Made by a program: the position numbers and the translations under genes | Shown: positions 40,711 to 53,264 of the stretch, piece after piece | Numbering within the stretch: position 1 is the first letter of the stretch | Layout: every line of letters starts with the position of its first letter | Notes under the pieces: generated by a model | What the model was told of the DNA's origin: nothing | The model's input: only the letters and a program-made list of their open reading frames with translations | Database searches by the model: none | Origin: Bolinopsis microptera | Lineage: Eukaryota; Ctenophora; Tentaculata; Lobata; Bolinopsidae | DNA: 64,000 nucleotides | NCBI RefSeq assembly: GCF_026151205.1 | Contig: NC_087082.1 | Coordinates: 818,501-882,500, forward strand | Direction of reading: 5' to 3'

Positions 40711-42009
40711 GTAAGTTTGTAATTGTAATTAAAGCCTATAGTTTCAGCAATATACCAGGTTCAGTAATCTACCGGTATTGTTCCGAGTTGGGTCTTCTGC
40801 GCCGTGTGTGCCGGTCACATTTTGATTGTTTCTTGACTGTTATTGGAGCAGGTGATAAACTTTTTATAATTAAAAGTTGCATTGCGCGCATCGAGAGCAA
40901 TTGCTGCACATGCTGCAAATGCGCGTCCTATGAAATGATCTTGATAGCTGATTGACTGTTGATGTTTGAAAACGGTTTTTTCTGGTATTTGGTATATACC
41001 CTTTAGGGCATCCAAGTTCAATTAATATATAAAGACAAATCCTATTAGGCACTCAAAATTCATGAAAATCTGCAATCGTCAGGGATTCTTTCTTCAGCAA
41101 ATAATTTATAATACTCTGCTATTCTTTAATCTTGATAAAATTACATTTGCTGCAGTCGTTCACAATTTTCGGTTAGATTTCCTGGTTTTTATGAGTTTTC
41201 TGCTCCTTTTTAGATATATCGAGTGACAATTAGAGCTTGTCATAGCAGAAATGAAGCTCAGTATTACAATGTCTACAAAATGTTTGCCTTGCTCAAAACT
41301 TAATTTTAAAATGTTTTAGTCCGGATGAACAAAAGAAAATATGTAATGATAACCATGAGGTAAGAAAATATCTTCTTTCTTATCAAGTGCCTGAACTATA
41401 GAAGGATTATTGACAGTTTTTTGACGTTTCTATAAACCACAAATCCTCTTAAAGATGTCCTTTGTCACCTACCAGAATAAAGTCGGAGAATTTAAAAGAA
41501 AACATCACCATCTTGGGACAGCTTCATTAAGGGAAATGAATCTTCCTATTAAACGTGTATTTAAACCATGCTTCCTTGAGCAACGACATATGGATTAATC
41601 CGTTCTTGAGGATAAAGCAACATGACAGAAGATCATATCTATTGAGGCAAAGCTCTAAAGTCAGACTTAAGAGTATTTTCCTTGCATTGAAAGAGTACCA
41701 TACTCAACTTCTAACAAAAAATCAATCACCATAGAAACACCACGTTGCTGATAATCATTTTTACTCCAAGATCTTACGAAAAATTGTTATATCTGGGTAA
41801 GCAGAACCAAGAATTACTCCCATGAATGTTGAAAAAGCCATACAAATCTTGATGAGATCGTATCATACACATACTTGTCCAGTATGCTTTATGAGATTGC
41901 ACTTGTTTCACTAGGGATATACACTGGAAAAATAATTATTTTCAAAGTCAAGCTTAAAACAAAATGCTCTTGAAACTCCAGATAATCAGATGAAACCAGA
42001 AAATAAAGA
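40711..42009 (+). other. Downstream of the last recognised CAND1 exon
   Basis: No further CAND1 homology was found. One exon-like stretch at 41320-41359 has an AG acceptor, a GTAAGA donor and the phase needed to follow exon 14, but its translation (NPDEQKKICND) does not clearly match the family. The rest has no recognised gene, although 41400-42000 may be the decayed 5' part of the F-box copy. Confidence 0.4.
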
Positions 42010-43340
42010 AAAACTCCAAGAGTTGATACCATTTCGAAACTGCCTCCCCAAATGTTCTGCCTAAAATTTTTAAAAACTTAGACCTCAAGTCAAGAATAGC
42101 TTGCTCAATGGTATGTACCACCTGTCATGTTCTGCTACAAAGTGTAACTCTTTACACAGAGCTCGCCTAGACTAAAGCTGGATTTGAAATCAATGATGTC
42201 GTTTTCTGCAAAACATATTAAGACGTTATACATTTTTCCTTTACCATATAAAAATGGAAACCTGTGATAGTGTTTCCCCTAAAATTTTGGAGAACATGAA
42301 GATTGTAAGAATCTTCCAAGAAATTGATTTCAGGATGAATGTGAGGTCTCATTTGCTCCAGCAAGTAGGCGTAAGCTGTCCCTTTGTGGGCTATCCCTGA
42401 ATCTAGCAAACAGCAAAGTGTTGATGAACCTGTTTTCGCTAGCTAATATTGCCCAAAGTACTTCCCTTGTTTGAATACTTAGACGTCTCTATTGTGTAGA
42501 CCTACCTGAAGCTGGGTTTTTATTATCTGTTTGATAAGCAAGTCTTTGAGGACACTCTCTTAATTTTGACAATCTGTCTGGGTGTCCAATGTATTAATGG
42601 AAATTGCTTGCAAACATTGGCCATGTTGTGTTCTTCTCAACTCACTTTTATTAGACAACATACCAGGCCTAACGATGATTGCCTTTCTAAATTGGGCTGC
42701 CACATGTCAAAGACAAAGGATTTTATCCACTTATACAAGCATTAAAATAACTCGATAGAGGGATGAAATACATTGCTACTAATTTTGTTCAGCTTGAAAA
42801 GTTTTACTTGAAGGGAACAGAATTTTTACAGCAGGGTGTTGCTGAAATAATGGAGGAAGAAACATGCACCACCTCATCTTGTCGATTGTCTTCAGAAAGT
42901 TTAGGACACTGCTTTAAAACCTATTGCAAAACTCCTCGAACACCACAGTCATCATCTGACAGACTGTGTCCGACTGACAGATGCAGGCATCAAAGCATAT
43001 TCTTGATAGTCCTGCCGCTCCTTACCTACAAGAACTCACCGTACCAATTGCAACGAGTTGGAGATAAAAGCATCCAAAAGGCTTTGACTGTTGTCCGAAA
43101 GTTGGCAATACCGTCTCTATTGCTTACGTGTGAAAAAGTTGTAACTGATGTTGGTATGGCCATGATTGGCCACTCATCCCACCCTAGATGCTTGATGTTT
43201 CCTTGGCTGTTCCACCACTGACTATGGAGCAGGTTATCTTCGTCAATGCCAAAAACTTGACCTATTTATCAATTGCTGAATGCAATCTCATTACAGATAT
43301 CGGTAAAGAGCGAATGGCAAGTCCCAGAAAAACTTGAAGT
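42010..43340 (+). pseudogene. Decayed F-box/leucine-rich-repeat protein copy
   Basis: Joining short pieces of the three + frames shows an F-box (CLPNVLPKIFKNLDLKSRIA then CSMVCTTC, near 42035-42110). LRR pieces typical of FBXL proteins follow: LDNIPGLT (about 42650), LTDCVRLTDAGIKAYS (about 42950), LQELTVPNCNELEIK (about 43030), VTDVGMAMIG (about 43145) and a CNLITDIGKE-like piece (about 43280). Stops and frameshifts occur every few dozen codons, and no introns are evident, so this is a processed pseudogene rather than a gene. F-box/LRR proteins are substrate receptors of SCF ligases. Which FBXL is the parent is not clear. Confidence 0.5.
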
Positions 43341-44095
43341 ATTTGGATATTTCTACTGTACTAGTAGATCATATATGGTAATGAAAATGCTAATTTTGAA
43401 AAACAAGGCTTGAACACATTTGAACATTGTGGTTTGTAAATTGATAACTAATACTACCCTAAACCAGCATGGCCAGGTTTTTGCATTTACCTGTCAAACT
43501 GAATATTTCAAGAGATTAAAAAACGTAACATATAAAGGAATCAGAAACCTTCGTGTTGGTTTAAAGATCTAAGTATCTTAATGTTTCTTATGTCCCGAAT
43601 TGACCTAGGTAGCATTGCTAAGTTTTATTCAACAAGGATGGGTACAGTGGTTCATACTTTAAATGTAGGATTAAGTTTTATTAGCTAGATGCCAATTCAT
43701 TAAATCCTTGAAGTTTAAGGTAAATTTTATGCTTAGAGAGAACAATACTATTTACTGTATATTGTATAGTGAATTTTATTTACATGTTAATGAATACAGT
43801 GATTTTTTATAATGTGTTATCCATGATTTTTTATGTACAGAAGATTTTATGAGTGTGACTGTTTTTATTGAGATCAAGAATAGTTTATGACTTTTTACTA
43901 CTTTTGTTTGACTTGTTTATAACATAATGGTAAACCGTTCATATCAAGTCTCAAGAATTCCATATCAAGTCCTCAAGATTTGAAACATTGCCCCACTCGT
44001 TCCATTTTAATTTTCTGTTCTCTTTCCATACATAATCATAATTTAATGGTAAATTTTATTTAGAGTTAAATAAATCCCACCCACCTCATTTAGGA
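43341..44095. other. AT-rich spacer
   Basis: No coding signal. An AATAAA near 44068 could be the poly(A) signal of the preceding pseudogene. Confidence 0.4.
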
Positions 44096-47000
44096 CATGT
44101 TACAACAGAGACAGCGACTATCAGTAGCACAACCTGAAGCAGAAAAATCGATATGAATATACTTCAATCACCTGCAAAACTTTCAAGCAGAAGCTGAGAA
44201 AAAATTCGAAAATGGCAAACGACTTCCAGAAATTGAGGCTTAAGCAAAAAATCGCCAAGCTCAAAGAGTGTGACGTCTTTATCACAAACCAACGTAATAA
44301 GTGTTAAGAACAGATCGAAATGAAAATCTGTGACTTTACTTCAAAGGAACAGATGAATCAAGCACGGGGGGAGATCAATGTTAAGTTAAAAACTGCCAGA
44401 GGAGTTTGTTTCATAATGCTCTTAAAAATCACTCTGAAAAATCTTCAAACTCTATTGTCCTGGTGAAGAAGATAGAGACTCATTAAGAATGTTAGCTGCT
44501 GAAAACATGTAAGCCAGATTCAAGAATGAAAACCAAAATGCTGAAGTGGTTGAAGCTACTGAAAAAAGTGTAGATTCTCTGAAGCTTGTGTCAAAGAGAA
44601 AGAATTACCCTTGAAGAACTAGCATTTTTCATCCAAATTGAAATTGAGGAGCACCAAAAATACCAATATGGCTTTAGAAAAGGAATGTTGCTTCTTGTAA
44701 ATTTGGACTGATGATATTTTCTAGACAGTTAATTGAACAAACCAGTGCATCTCTTCCCTCGAAATAAAGAGAAGAATTTAGGAAAGTGACAAAACAAAGC
44801 AGCAGCTTTTATAACATCTCAAGACTCAAAGCTAATGAACTTCAAAATATATCAATGTAACTAAATCAGCCTATAAGAGTGCACAGGAGAATGTAGAAAA
44901 ACTACAGCAAGAAAGTAAAAACATTTCAGATCAGTTTCAACAGTTTCAAAGATGATGCTGGCCGCAAATTGAGGAACTTCAAACTGAGCTGACTGAGCTT
45001 ACTGATTCACCTACTCAGCTTGTCGACCAATATATGAGAGGCATCAAAATGATCGTCATTGAGAGGAAAATAGGTCGCTAAAGAAGTGTTTCCAACTGGT
45101 CAAATGCTGGAAGAGCTACAGGAACAAGCAAGAAATGATGAAGCTGAAGTGAAGAATCTAACTGATACATGTAGCACAGCAATGAAGAATGAGCTTGAAT
45201 GAAGGCTTTAGTTGAAGCTATAAAGCCAAAATGCAAGAACTGTCTCGTACCAGATAAGAGATTGAAACTCAGCTTAACTCTATATCGAAAGTCTAATAGT
45301 GTTCAATTAAAAGAGGTTGGAATACTTGCAAGAAATCGAACCTCACGTGTCCAATAGAACAAAGGGATAAACAACTAGTAGAGTTAGAAAAATAAATCAA
45401 ATCTGACCATGACAATCACTCAAAAACAATTTGCATTCTGATTTAGACAAATGGTGTTGGAATATCGTGAATTGAAAAGCAAATGTGAACAACTTGAGCA
45501 GGATTCCATCTATGGCCTTGTCCATTGTCGGGAAAAAGATTGTGGAGCTAGGAGCTGGTTTTCTAAAATGAGTCATTTAAACTGTTAGTCAATGATTGTG
45601 TTGCTGAGTATGCTACATTTTAAAAGATGAACACGATAACCTCACCAGGACAGTGTCAGTCATGCAAGAAACATTTGACTGCTGCAGCAGTGAAATGAAA
45701 ATCATTGGAGGAAGTGACGACATCAGGACAAACATACTTGCCAAAAAAGATGCAGCATCTTTAAAGCAGAAAGAACCAAATTCCAATCTCAGCTCAGAAG
45801 ATAACAGATCCTATGAAATCTTGCTATGAAGTTAGAGCAAAATTTGTCGGACATCTTCAAGAAAAGATAAAGCATAAAAATTAGTGAAGAAAAGATGAAG
45901 ATCCTGCTGTGACCTAGAGCATAAAGAATTTCCAATTACAAGCTAGAGTCGATCAGCTTTAGATAGAAGTTGACAAATCTACATCGTCATACATTCAGCG
46001 TAATTGATCCTCAGATCGTCAACAGAAATTATAACGATAACTGATTGAAGCCACTGAAGTCTTCGTGAAAAATATGTTGGATAAAAAACTTAAACGGTGA
46101 TTTAGCAAAGTGAAGCATTGATTGTCTAAAGAGTGAAAAACGTCGCATTCCAAAAAGAAGCTGTGAAAAGGAGAATGTGCAATAAAGAGCTCCATTTCCA
46201 ATAAGGCTGGGATATATCAGGGCATTGGAAGAAGAAATCAGCAACCAAAACAAAATACTGAAGCTTGATGATCCAAAATAAAACATCAACCTCTGCCAAC
46301 CACTGACGAACTAAATCGTTAAACTTTGAAATCGGACTTTTGACAAGCCAAAAAGGAACTCTTGGAAAAATGTCCTCTTCATCAAGCTGAACAGAAATGA
46401 GTGATTCTGAAAGGTTTAAAGTTTGAAGGATTTTTGACTGAAAAGCAAAATGAAGTTGCTGACCCTACATTTGAAAATGGAGCAGTTGAATCAGACAATT
46501 CTAAATATCGTTTGCAATATGAGGATCTTAAAACCGCAAAATGGGTGTATTGAAGGACAAACAAAAGAATTTCAAGTCACTAGTCAAAAGTTTAAGAGAT
46601 AGAAGTCAGTTAAAAATTGCAAATGCGAAGTTAGAACATCTCTAATGCGGAGAAGGGAAATCTGTCGACTATTGATAAACTGAAGAAGGAGATTAAGAAA
46701 GCTCAACAAGAGCAAAGTTAAGCTGTTTTATCCAATGAGTCCTCTAAATCCCCAGCAGTTGGTGACATATCTTCCTCACGCCCAATTAAACGACCCAAGA
46801 TGAGCCAACCCTGAGTCCCTAAAACGCCCACTGTTAGTAGGTCCAAGAAGCGACGTGTTGCATTGGAAGTCTCCCACGTGGCTTGAACCACAGAGAAGAA
46901 GAAGCTGATATGACTGTGTTCAAGTCCACTAATTCTAAACCAAACAAAGTAAAGTACCTGTCAATGAGGCAGAATCACCAAAATCAACTACATATGCCCC

Positions 47001-47445
47001 GCAAAGTCCCTTGCCCAGATTGCAACGATCAAAATCTCCTGGCCCATTTACGGAATTTACTTGCTAAAATACCCCACCCCATCTAGTGCACAAAACGGGG
47101 AGTCCAAACTTCCAATGCTTAACTTAAGAGAAAAGAAGCTAATGAAAAGAAGAAACAAAAAATTAAGGTCGAAGCAAGTTTCATGGTTTGATTCAGACTC
47201 CTGCATTGGTTTGATGAAATGGGTCAATCACGAAAATCTCAATCAAAAAACTTTTTATACTACCTGTGTGCCTAACTACCAATATTTTTATCGAGTTATT
47301 GTTCAGAAACAGTATGTTTAGAAGATGTACACGGATATGGAACCAACAGGTTCAAATCACAGCGACAAATTATATGGTAGAAGTAATGTTTGCCAGTCTC
47401 CTGTATTTTATTTTATTAAGATTGTTATTATATTTGTTAAATAAA
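44096..47445 (+). pseudogene. Decayed copy of a long coiled-coil protein
   Basis: Across all three + frames the translation is rich in Glu, Lys, Gln and Leu (for example NVEKLQQESKNISDQFQQFQ near 44890 and EELQTELTEL near 44975), as in a long coiled coil. It ends with a basic Ser/Pro tail (SSRPIKRPKMSQP and PKTPTVSRSKKRR, about 46770-46855). Stops and indels are dense. AATAAA occurs at 47440-47445. The tail recalls mitotic kinesins or other spindle coiled-coil proteins, but no motor domain was found and the parent is not identified. The direction and degree of decay match the F-box/LRR pseudogene next to it. Confidence 0.4.
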
Positions 47446-48297
47446 TGGATTAACTAATTTTTTTATTTTTGTTGTAAAATGTATGTTTTCTCAGATTATT
47501 TACACAATGATTGTATGGTTATCATTATTTTGCTAACGTTATTTGAATTTCAACTGTACATACTATCTGACTAGTTTTATTTGCATTATTTTGATTTAGC
47601 TTGTTAGATTTCATAATTTCATTTCCTGTATCATGACTTATCAGCTGGCAACGAATACTTATTACGCGTTAACTTCGAAGCAGGATTAAACCATAAAAAA
47701 GTAACACCACACGCAAGGTGGTCCACAGATTAGAAAACTTTCTGCAGCACGTTACTAAGCACATTCGTAAGAACTCTTAGAAACTATATTCTAATGACTC
47801 ACGTGTGAATGATTACATGACGGTTAAGCTAAGAAAATGTAATAAACACCATCCCTCTCTCAGTCCGTCCTCTCAGCACCCCCTCTCAGACCCCTCTCAG
47901 ACCACTCCTCAGAACCCCTCTCAGACACAACACACACAAAGTGGGCCCCACACTGGCCCTCTCAGTGGGAAATTACTCGTCCCTTTGATTCGCCCAGATG
48001 TAAAAATCTAATTAAGGTACAGTAAGAGGTTTATTATAGGGTGCAGAAATTTGACCGGGCATATAAGGGGGGGCCACCTAGATATTAACTTCATTACCGC
48101 CGTCTGCCGTCCTGACCCCACATTAAACCCAATCGACAGTACAAGAACGTCCTGAAAACTCAAACAAGCTTAATAAAAACACACACAATCATGCACACTA
48201 ACGATCTAAATTATAGTCACATTATATAAAATCAGCGGTGAATAATGGACTGTTAATCTAATCACAAACATTCTGCAATACACCACATTTTTTGTTT
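47446..48297. other. No gene recognised
   Basis: Mostly AT-rich. A short CCTCTCAGA-type tandem stretch lies at 47860-47930. Confidence 0.5.
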
Positions 48298-48431
48298 TCC
48301 CCCACATTGTCCTCCATCTCTCTCTCTCTCATCTTCTCCTTCTTCTCTCTCTCTCTTCTCTCTCTCCTCTCTCTCAACATTCTCTCTCTCTCTCATCTCT
48401 CTCTCTCTCCCCTCTCTCTCTCTCCTCTCTC

Positions 48432-48478
<47 letters not shown>

Positions 48479-49165
48479 CTAATATATATACTCCCCTCTC
48501 TCTCTCTTCTCTCTCTCTCTCTCTCGGGGTTTGCTTCTCTCCGCCCTCACTCTTCCCTCTCTCTCTCTTCTCTCTATGTATATCTATATCTCTCTCAATC
48601 TAAATCTCCCTCCCCCGTCTCAATCTCCTCTCTCTACCTCTCTCCTTCGTCCTTCCTCTCTCTACCTCCCTCTCTCTAATCTAGAATCACAAACAGACAA
48701 CAGTTCTGCCAATTACACCACATTGTGCCTCCTTTTCCCTCCCTCCCTCCCGTCCCTCCTTCTCTCTCTCCTCCTCCCCTCCCTCCCTCTCTTCCCTCCC
48801 TCCCCTCCCCCCTCCGAGCTCTCCCATCCCTCCCTCCCTCCTCCTCCCGTCCCTCCCTCCCTCCTCTCTGCCTCCCTCCTTCCCTCCCTCCCTCCCTCCC
48901 TCCCTCCTCTCTCTCCCTCCCTCTCCCTCCCTCCCTCCTCCCCCCTCCCTCCCTCCCTCCCTCCCTCCTCTCACTCTATCCCTCCTGCTCTGCTGCCCTC
49001 CCTCCTCCCTCCCTCCCTCCCTCCCTTCCCACCCTCCCTCTCGCTCTCTCCTCCCTTTGCCTCTCATCCTCCCTCCCTTTCGCTCACCTTCCAGATCTCC
49101 ATCCCATCCCTCCCCTCCCTCCAATCCTCTCCTCCCTCCTTCCATCACTCTACCGGTCCTCATAA
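48298..49165 (+). repeat. Polypyrimidine tract (CT)n and (CCCT)n
   Basis: About 870 bp of nearly pure pyrimidine on +, first (CT)n, then (CCCTCC)n-like. TA runs and a short unique piece near 48690 interrupt it. The open frames here only reflect the composition. Confidence 0.95.
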
Positions 49166-49209
49166 ACGTTGGTTTTAATCCAGTAAACCCGAGACCCTGT
49201 AATCTTCAC

Positions 49210-49352
49210 CTACACTGTAACAGTATAAGTAACCCTGTAACAATAACACTGTAACAGTAACATTGTAACAGTAACACTGTAACAGTAAACAACTGGAACA
49301 GTAACACTGTAACAGTAACACTGTAACAGTAACACTGTACAGTAACACTAGT
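49210..49352 (+). repeat. Minisatellite AACACTGTAACAGT
   Basis: About ten imperfect units of 12-15 bp. Confidence 0.9.
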
Positions 49353-49452
49353 AACACACGAACTAAGTATCACTGTGTAAACAGGGTGAGGGGGTGTGTT
49401 TAAAGCTTGGGGACGTGAGGCGTCGTATGTAAACATTTTAGTGATATTCGAT

Positions 49453-49797
49453 ATACTCTCTCTCTCTCTCTTCTCTCTCTCTATCCTCTCTCCTCTCTAT
49501 CCTCCCTCCCTCCCTCCCTCCTCCTCTCTCTCCCTCCCTCCCTCCCTCCCACCCTAGGCCTCCCTCCCTCCCCCCTCCTCTCTCATCCCTCCTCTCTCTC
49601 CCTCCCTCCCTCCCTAGGCGGCCTCCAATCGCCTCCCTCCCACCGCTTCCCTTCCTCTCTCTCCCCTCCTCTCCTCCCTCCATCCATCCATCCCTCCCTC
49701 CCTCCAATCCCCCTTCCCCTTTCCATCTCTCTACCCTCACTCCCGCCCTTCCCTCCCTCCCTCCCTCCCTCCCACCTTCCGTCACTCTACCTTCCCT
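49453..49797 (+). repeat. Second polypyrimidine tract
   Basis: Another (CT)n/(CCCT)n block of about 345 bp, separated from the first by the AACACTGTAACAGT minisatellite and unique sequence. Confidence 0.95.
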
Positions 49798-50147
49798 CTA
49801 TTAATATATATATATGTAATGGCGACTTGTTTTTAAAGCTAGTATTTGTGGATTCGAGTACTCATTTCTAGACTTTATAATATTAAAATTAACATCAATT
49901 AAAATGTGTTGCCCCTACCTTACAAGCATCATGAATAGGAGGTAAGCTGAACACCATCCATTTTCTTCTCCACCCACGAACCCAACAAAACTAGGGTCTA
50001 TGATTCCCAGTCCTCTAAACATACCAACAATCGCTATGAGACAATCACTAATAGCCAGATTGAACATGAAATATTTCTGAAAGTGAATAGAATGTGTAAA
50101 ATCTCTTAAATCAAACTTTTTTGTGTGTGTATTATATTTATCTATAT
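49798..50147. other. Unique-looking spacer
   Basis: No gene signal seen. Confidence 0.5.
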
Positions 50148-50246
50148 GGTCAGTATATGGTCAGTATTGTAAGTATTGTAAGCATTATATGGTCAGTATT
50201 GTAAGTATTGTAAGCATTATATGTTTATATGGTCAGTATTGTAACT
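50148..50246 (-). repeat. 32-bp minisatellite, block 1
   Basis: Units of GTAAGCATTATATGGTCAGT plus TTGTAAGTATT, the reverse complement of the unit in the right-hand blocks. The array stops where the LINE fragment begins. Confidence 0.9.
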
Positions 50247-51467
50247 ACTAACTAGGGAGAGAGACCTCTACTTCAAAGAACTGATTGGCTACGTGCAGAC
50301 CAGGGAAGGAGCCGGTATTGGATTCGGTGATCAGAGGAGGAAGAAGAACAAAAAGGAGCAACTGGTGGAGATAATTAAGTCTCTGAAAGAAGAGGAGCTC
50401 CTTCAAACTCTCTACGATAAGAGAGTCCAAGGAAAGTTTCTAACCTGGGAGAACACCATGCAGCTAGACACTGGCTGGCAAAGCCTGCTGTATACCTTGA
50501 GCCCCGAGCTGACAAAGTTCCACCTAAATGCCATCCACGACGTTGCAAGTACACCTAGCAACCTCCAGCTTTGGAACTACAGCTCCACGAACAACTGTCC
50601 CCTTTGTGGGCGTCAGCAGTGCAACCTAAAGCACATTCTAACGTGTTGCCCAGTGTCGCTTAAACAAGGAAGGTATAATTGGAGACATGATCAGGTGCTC
50701 AGGGTAATCGTGCAACCAATTGCAGAGAAGCTGAGGGAGATAAACAGTGCTACCCCAAAGACAGAAGTAAAGAGAGAGTGGAGGAAGTTCGTATCCGGAA
50801 AAGGAACCTACAGGAAACCCGAAGTACGGCTTACAGAAGAACCTCATCTTCTAGAGGAAGGTAACGACTGGAAACTAGTGTTTGATGAGGACGAAAGGAC
50901 AAGACAATTCCCCCAACATATTGTCAACACAGCTCTCAGACCTGATGTGGTAATATACTCTAACACACTCAGGAAAGTCATCCTGATAGAGCTGACCTGT
51001 GGAAACGAGGAGAACTTTGAGGACCAGAGATCCCGGAAAGAGAAGAGATACGAAGAGCTAATGGTGGAGATCGAGACCGCAGGCTGGGAAGGATATCTCT
51101 TTACAGTAGAAGTTGGATGTCGTGGATTCTACCACCACACATTACCCCGAATTTTCAACTTCCTTAACATCACCCGGGCAAAGAAGAAGAGGGCACTTAA
51201 CACAACAGCGGTGGTGTCCCTGAAAGGTTCCTACACTATCTGGCTTAGTCGCTACAACAAGACCTGGAGTGACAACTGGCAGCTGGCTGAAAGACCCTGC
51301 CCAGTTTAACCCTGATGAACAGCTGAACGTTGGGCCCTTAAAACGTCGTTGAAAGCTACATCTGGGGTCGTAAGTCCCAGACATCAGAAGAAGTCAGAGA
51401 GTGTAGAAGATTCTGCGTCTGAAAAGACTAGAGAATTGAGGTAAATATAGTTGGTTTGGTCTCATTG
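50247..51467 (+). mobile_element. LINE H: 3' fragment of a restriction-endonuclease LINE inside the minisatellite
   Basis: Minisatellite units of the same orientation flank it on both sides (to 50246 and from 51468). It is 5'-truncated, keeping only the C-terminal zinc and nuclease region and about 160 bp of 3' UTR. Confidence 0.8.
50293..51309 (+). CDS. C-terminal zinc cluster and restriction-like endonuclease of a LINE
   Basis: 338 residues with the frame open further upstream. A CCHC cluster lies at C102, C105, H114 and C118 (CPLCGRQQCNLKHILTCC). The nuclease core follows: LRPDVVIYS (Asp near 215), then VILIELTCG with Glu and a downstream KEKRYEEL. This matches the PD-(D/E)xK endonuclease of R2-group LINEs. 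It differs strongly from the copy at 2-1453, so it is another family. RT itself is missing. Confidence 0.75.
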   Translation: MQTREGAGIGFGDQRRKKNKKEQLVEIIKSLKEEELLQTLYDKRVQGKFLTWENTMQLDTGWQSLLYTLSPELTKFHLNAIHDVASTPSNLQLWNYSSTNNCPLCGRQQCNLKHILTCCPVSLKQGRYNWRHDQVLRVIVQPIAEKLREINSATPKTEVKREWRKFVSGKGTYRKPEVRLTEEPHLLEEGNDWKLVFDEDERTRQFPQHIVNTALRPDVVIYSNTLRKVILIELTCGNEENFEDQRSRKEKRYEELMVEIETAGWEGYLFTVEVGCRGFYHHTLPRIFNFLNITRAKKKRALNTTAVVSLKGSYTIWLSRYNKTWSDNWQLAERPCPV

Positions 51468-51595
51468 TAAGCATTATATGGTCAGTATTGTAAGTATTGT
51501 AAGCATTATATGGTCAGTATTGTAAGTATTGTAAGCATTATATGGTCAGTATTATAAGTATTGTAAGCATTATATGGTCAGTATTGTAAGCAGCT
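51468..51595 (-). repeat. 32-bp minisatellite, block 2
   Basis: Continues block 1 after the LINE fragment, same orientation. It forms the left end of the fold-back structure. Confidence 0.9.
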
Positions 51596-52021
51596 ATACC
51601 ATTTAGCTGGTCGTGGGATGCTTTATTAGAATGTATTAACTATTATTAAACAGTAGAATCACCTGGTTACTCAGGTGAACCTTTTGTCCGATTATGACAA
51701 ACATGACGATGACATTCAGCAAGATGCCGCAGAAACTAACCAACGCCAGGGTCCCTCCCTGAAATAGGGAAATCATCAAGCTTTATAGGTGATGCCATAA
51801 AGATGACCCGCAATAACTGGCATATCCAGCGCTGGTATAATTTCGTATACGAAGTGAAGTAAAGTGAAGTAAATTTTTTATGATTGTTACAATGTTCTTT
51901 TTGAAAGGGAAGTTTTGCCTTCTTGCTGATGACACACTGAAGCTAAGAAATCCATAGCCAGCAAACCTGAAAAAGATCTGACCTTCACCCCAATGAGGCT
52001 ATAATCACAGAGTTGTGATAA

Positions 52022-53260
52022 AGTCAATTGAAAAATTACAGTTTTGACTGATTTTTTCACCTGCAACCAATTAGTATGTCAACTATAGATTGGAAATGAC
52101 ACGATTGAGGTGGTGGAAGTTTGATTTCGGTCGGAGGAAGCCCACAGCAGAAAGCTTAACAATACGAAAAGTTGCATTTTCAAAATCCTGTCCCATTTTC
52201 AAATATGTAATTTTCTGAGCCCAAATTTGACAGATTGGATGAAATTTTTGTCCAGAAACCAATTAGTTGGTTAATTGATGATGGTATGAAACCAAATTGA
52301 GGTACTGGGAGTCAAAATCCCGAATAGAATTGCAAAATCATATTGTCCCAATCTCTGTCCCATTTTCAGTTTTTGAAGATGAAATCTCCAGGACCGAAAT
52401 TTTACAGTTTTGACTGATTTTTTCACCTGCAACCAATTAGTAAGTCAACTATAGATGGCAAATGACACGATTGAGGTGGTGGAAGTTTGATTTCGGTCGG
52501 AGGAAGCCCACAGCAGAAAGCTTAACAAAACGAAAAGTTGTATTTTCAAAATCCTGTCCCATTTTCAAATATGACATTTTCTGAACCCATATTTGACAAA
52601 TTGGATGAAATTTTTGCCCAGACACCAATTAATTAGTTAATTGATGACGGTATGAAACCAAATTGAGGTACTGGGAGTTAGAATCCCGAATAGAATTGCA
52701 AAATCATATTGTCCCAATCTCTGTCCCATTTTCAGTTTTTTGAAGATGAAATTTCTAGGACCGAAATTTTACAGTTTTGACTGATTTTTTCACCTGCAAC
52801 CAATTAGTATGTCAACTATAGATGGCAAATGACACGATTGAGGTGGTGGAAGTTTGATTTCGGTCGGAGGAAGCCCACTGCAGAAAGCTTAACAATACGA
52901 AAAGTTGTATTTTCAAAATCCTGTCCCATTTTCAAATATGAAATTTTCTGAACCCAAATTTGACAGATTGGATGAACGTTTTGCCCAGAAACCAATAAGT
53001 TAGTTAATTGATGATGGTATGAAACCAAATTGAGGTACTGGGAGTCAAAATCCCGAATAGAATTGCAAAATCATATTGTCCCAATCTCTGTCCCATTTTC
53101 ATTTTTTGAAGATGAAATTTCCAGGACCGAAATTTTACAAATGACACGATTGAGGAGGTGGAAGTTTGATTTCGGTCGGAGGAAGCCCACAGCAAAAAGC
53201 TGAGGTACTGGGAGTTAAAACCTGAATGGAATTGTAAAATCATATTGTCCCAAAAAAACT
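52022..53260 (+). repeat. 366-bp tandem repeat, left array
   Basis: The marker GTCAACTATAGAT occurs at 52078, 52444 and 52811, giving a 366-367 bp unit. Each unit includes TTCGGTCGGAGGAAGCCCAC and TACTGGGAGT. The third unit runs into a shortened copy near 53140-53210. Confidence 0.92.
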
Positions 53261-53264
53261 GAAA

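Noticed and set aside
48531-49178. Ser/Pro/Leu-rich open frames on + and Gly/Arg/Glu-rich frames on -
   Set aside because: Pure composition effect of the (CCCT)n tract.
51828-51860. lox-like site (TTCGTATACGAA)
   Set aside because: Only a 12-bp palindrome resembles it; spacing and arms do not match a recombination site, and it lies within a repeated arm.
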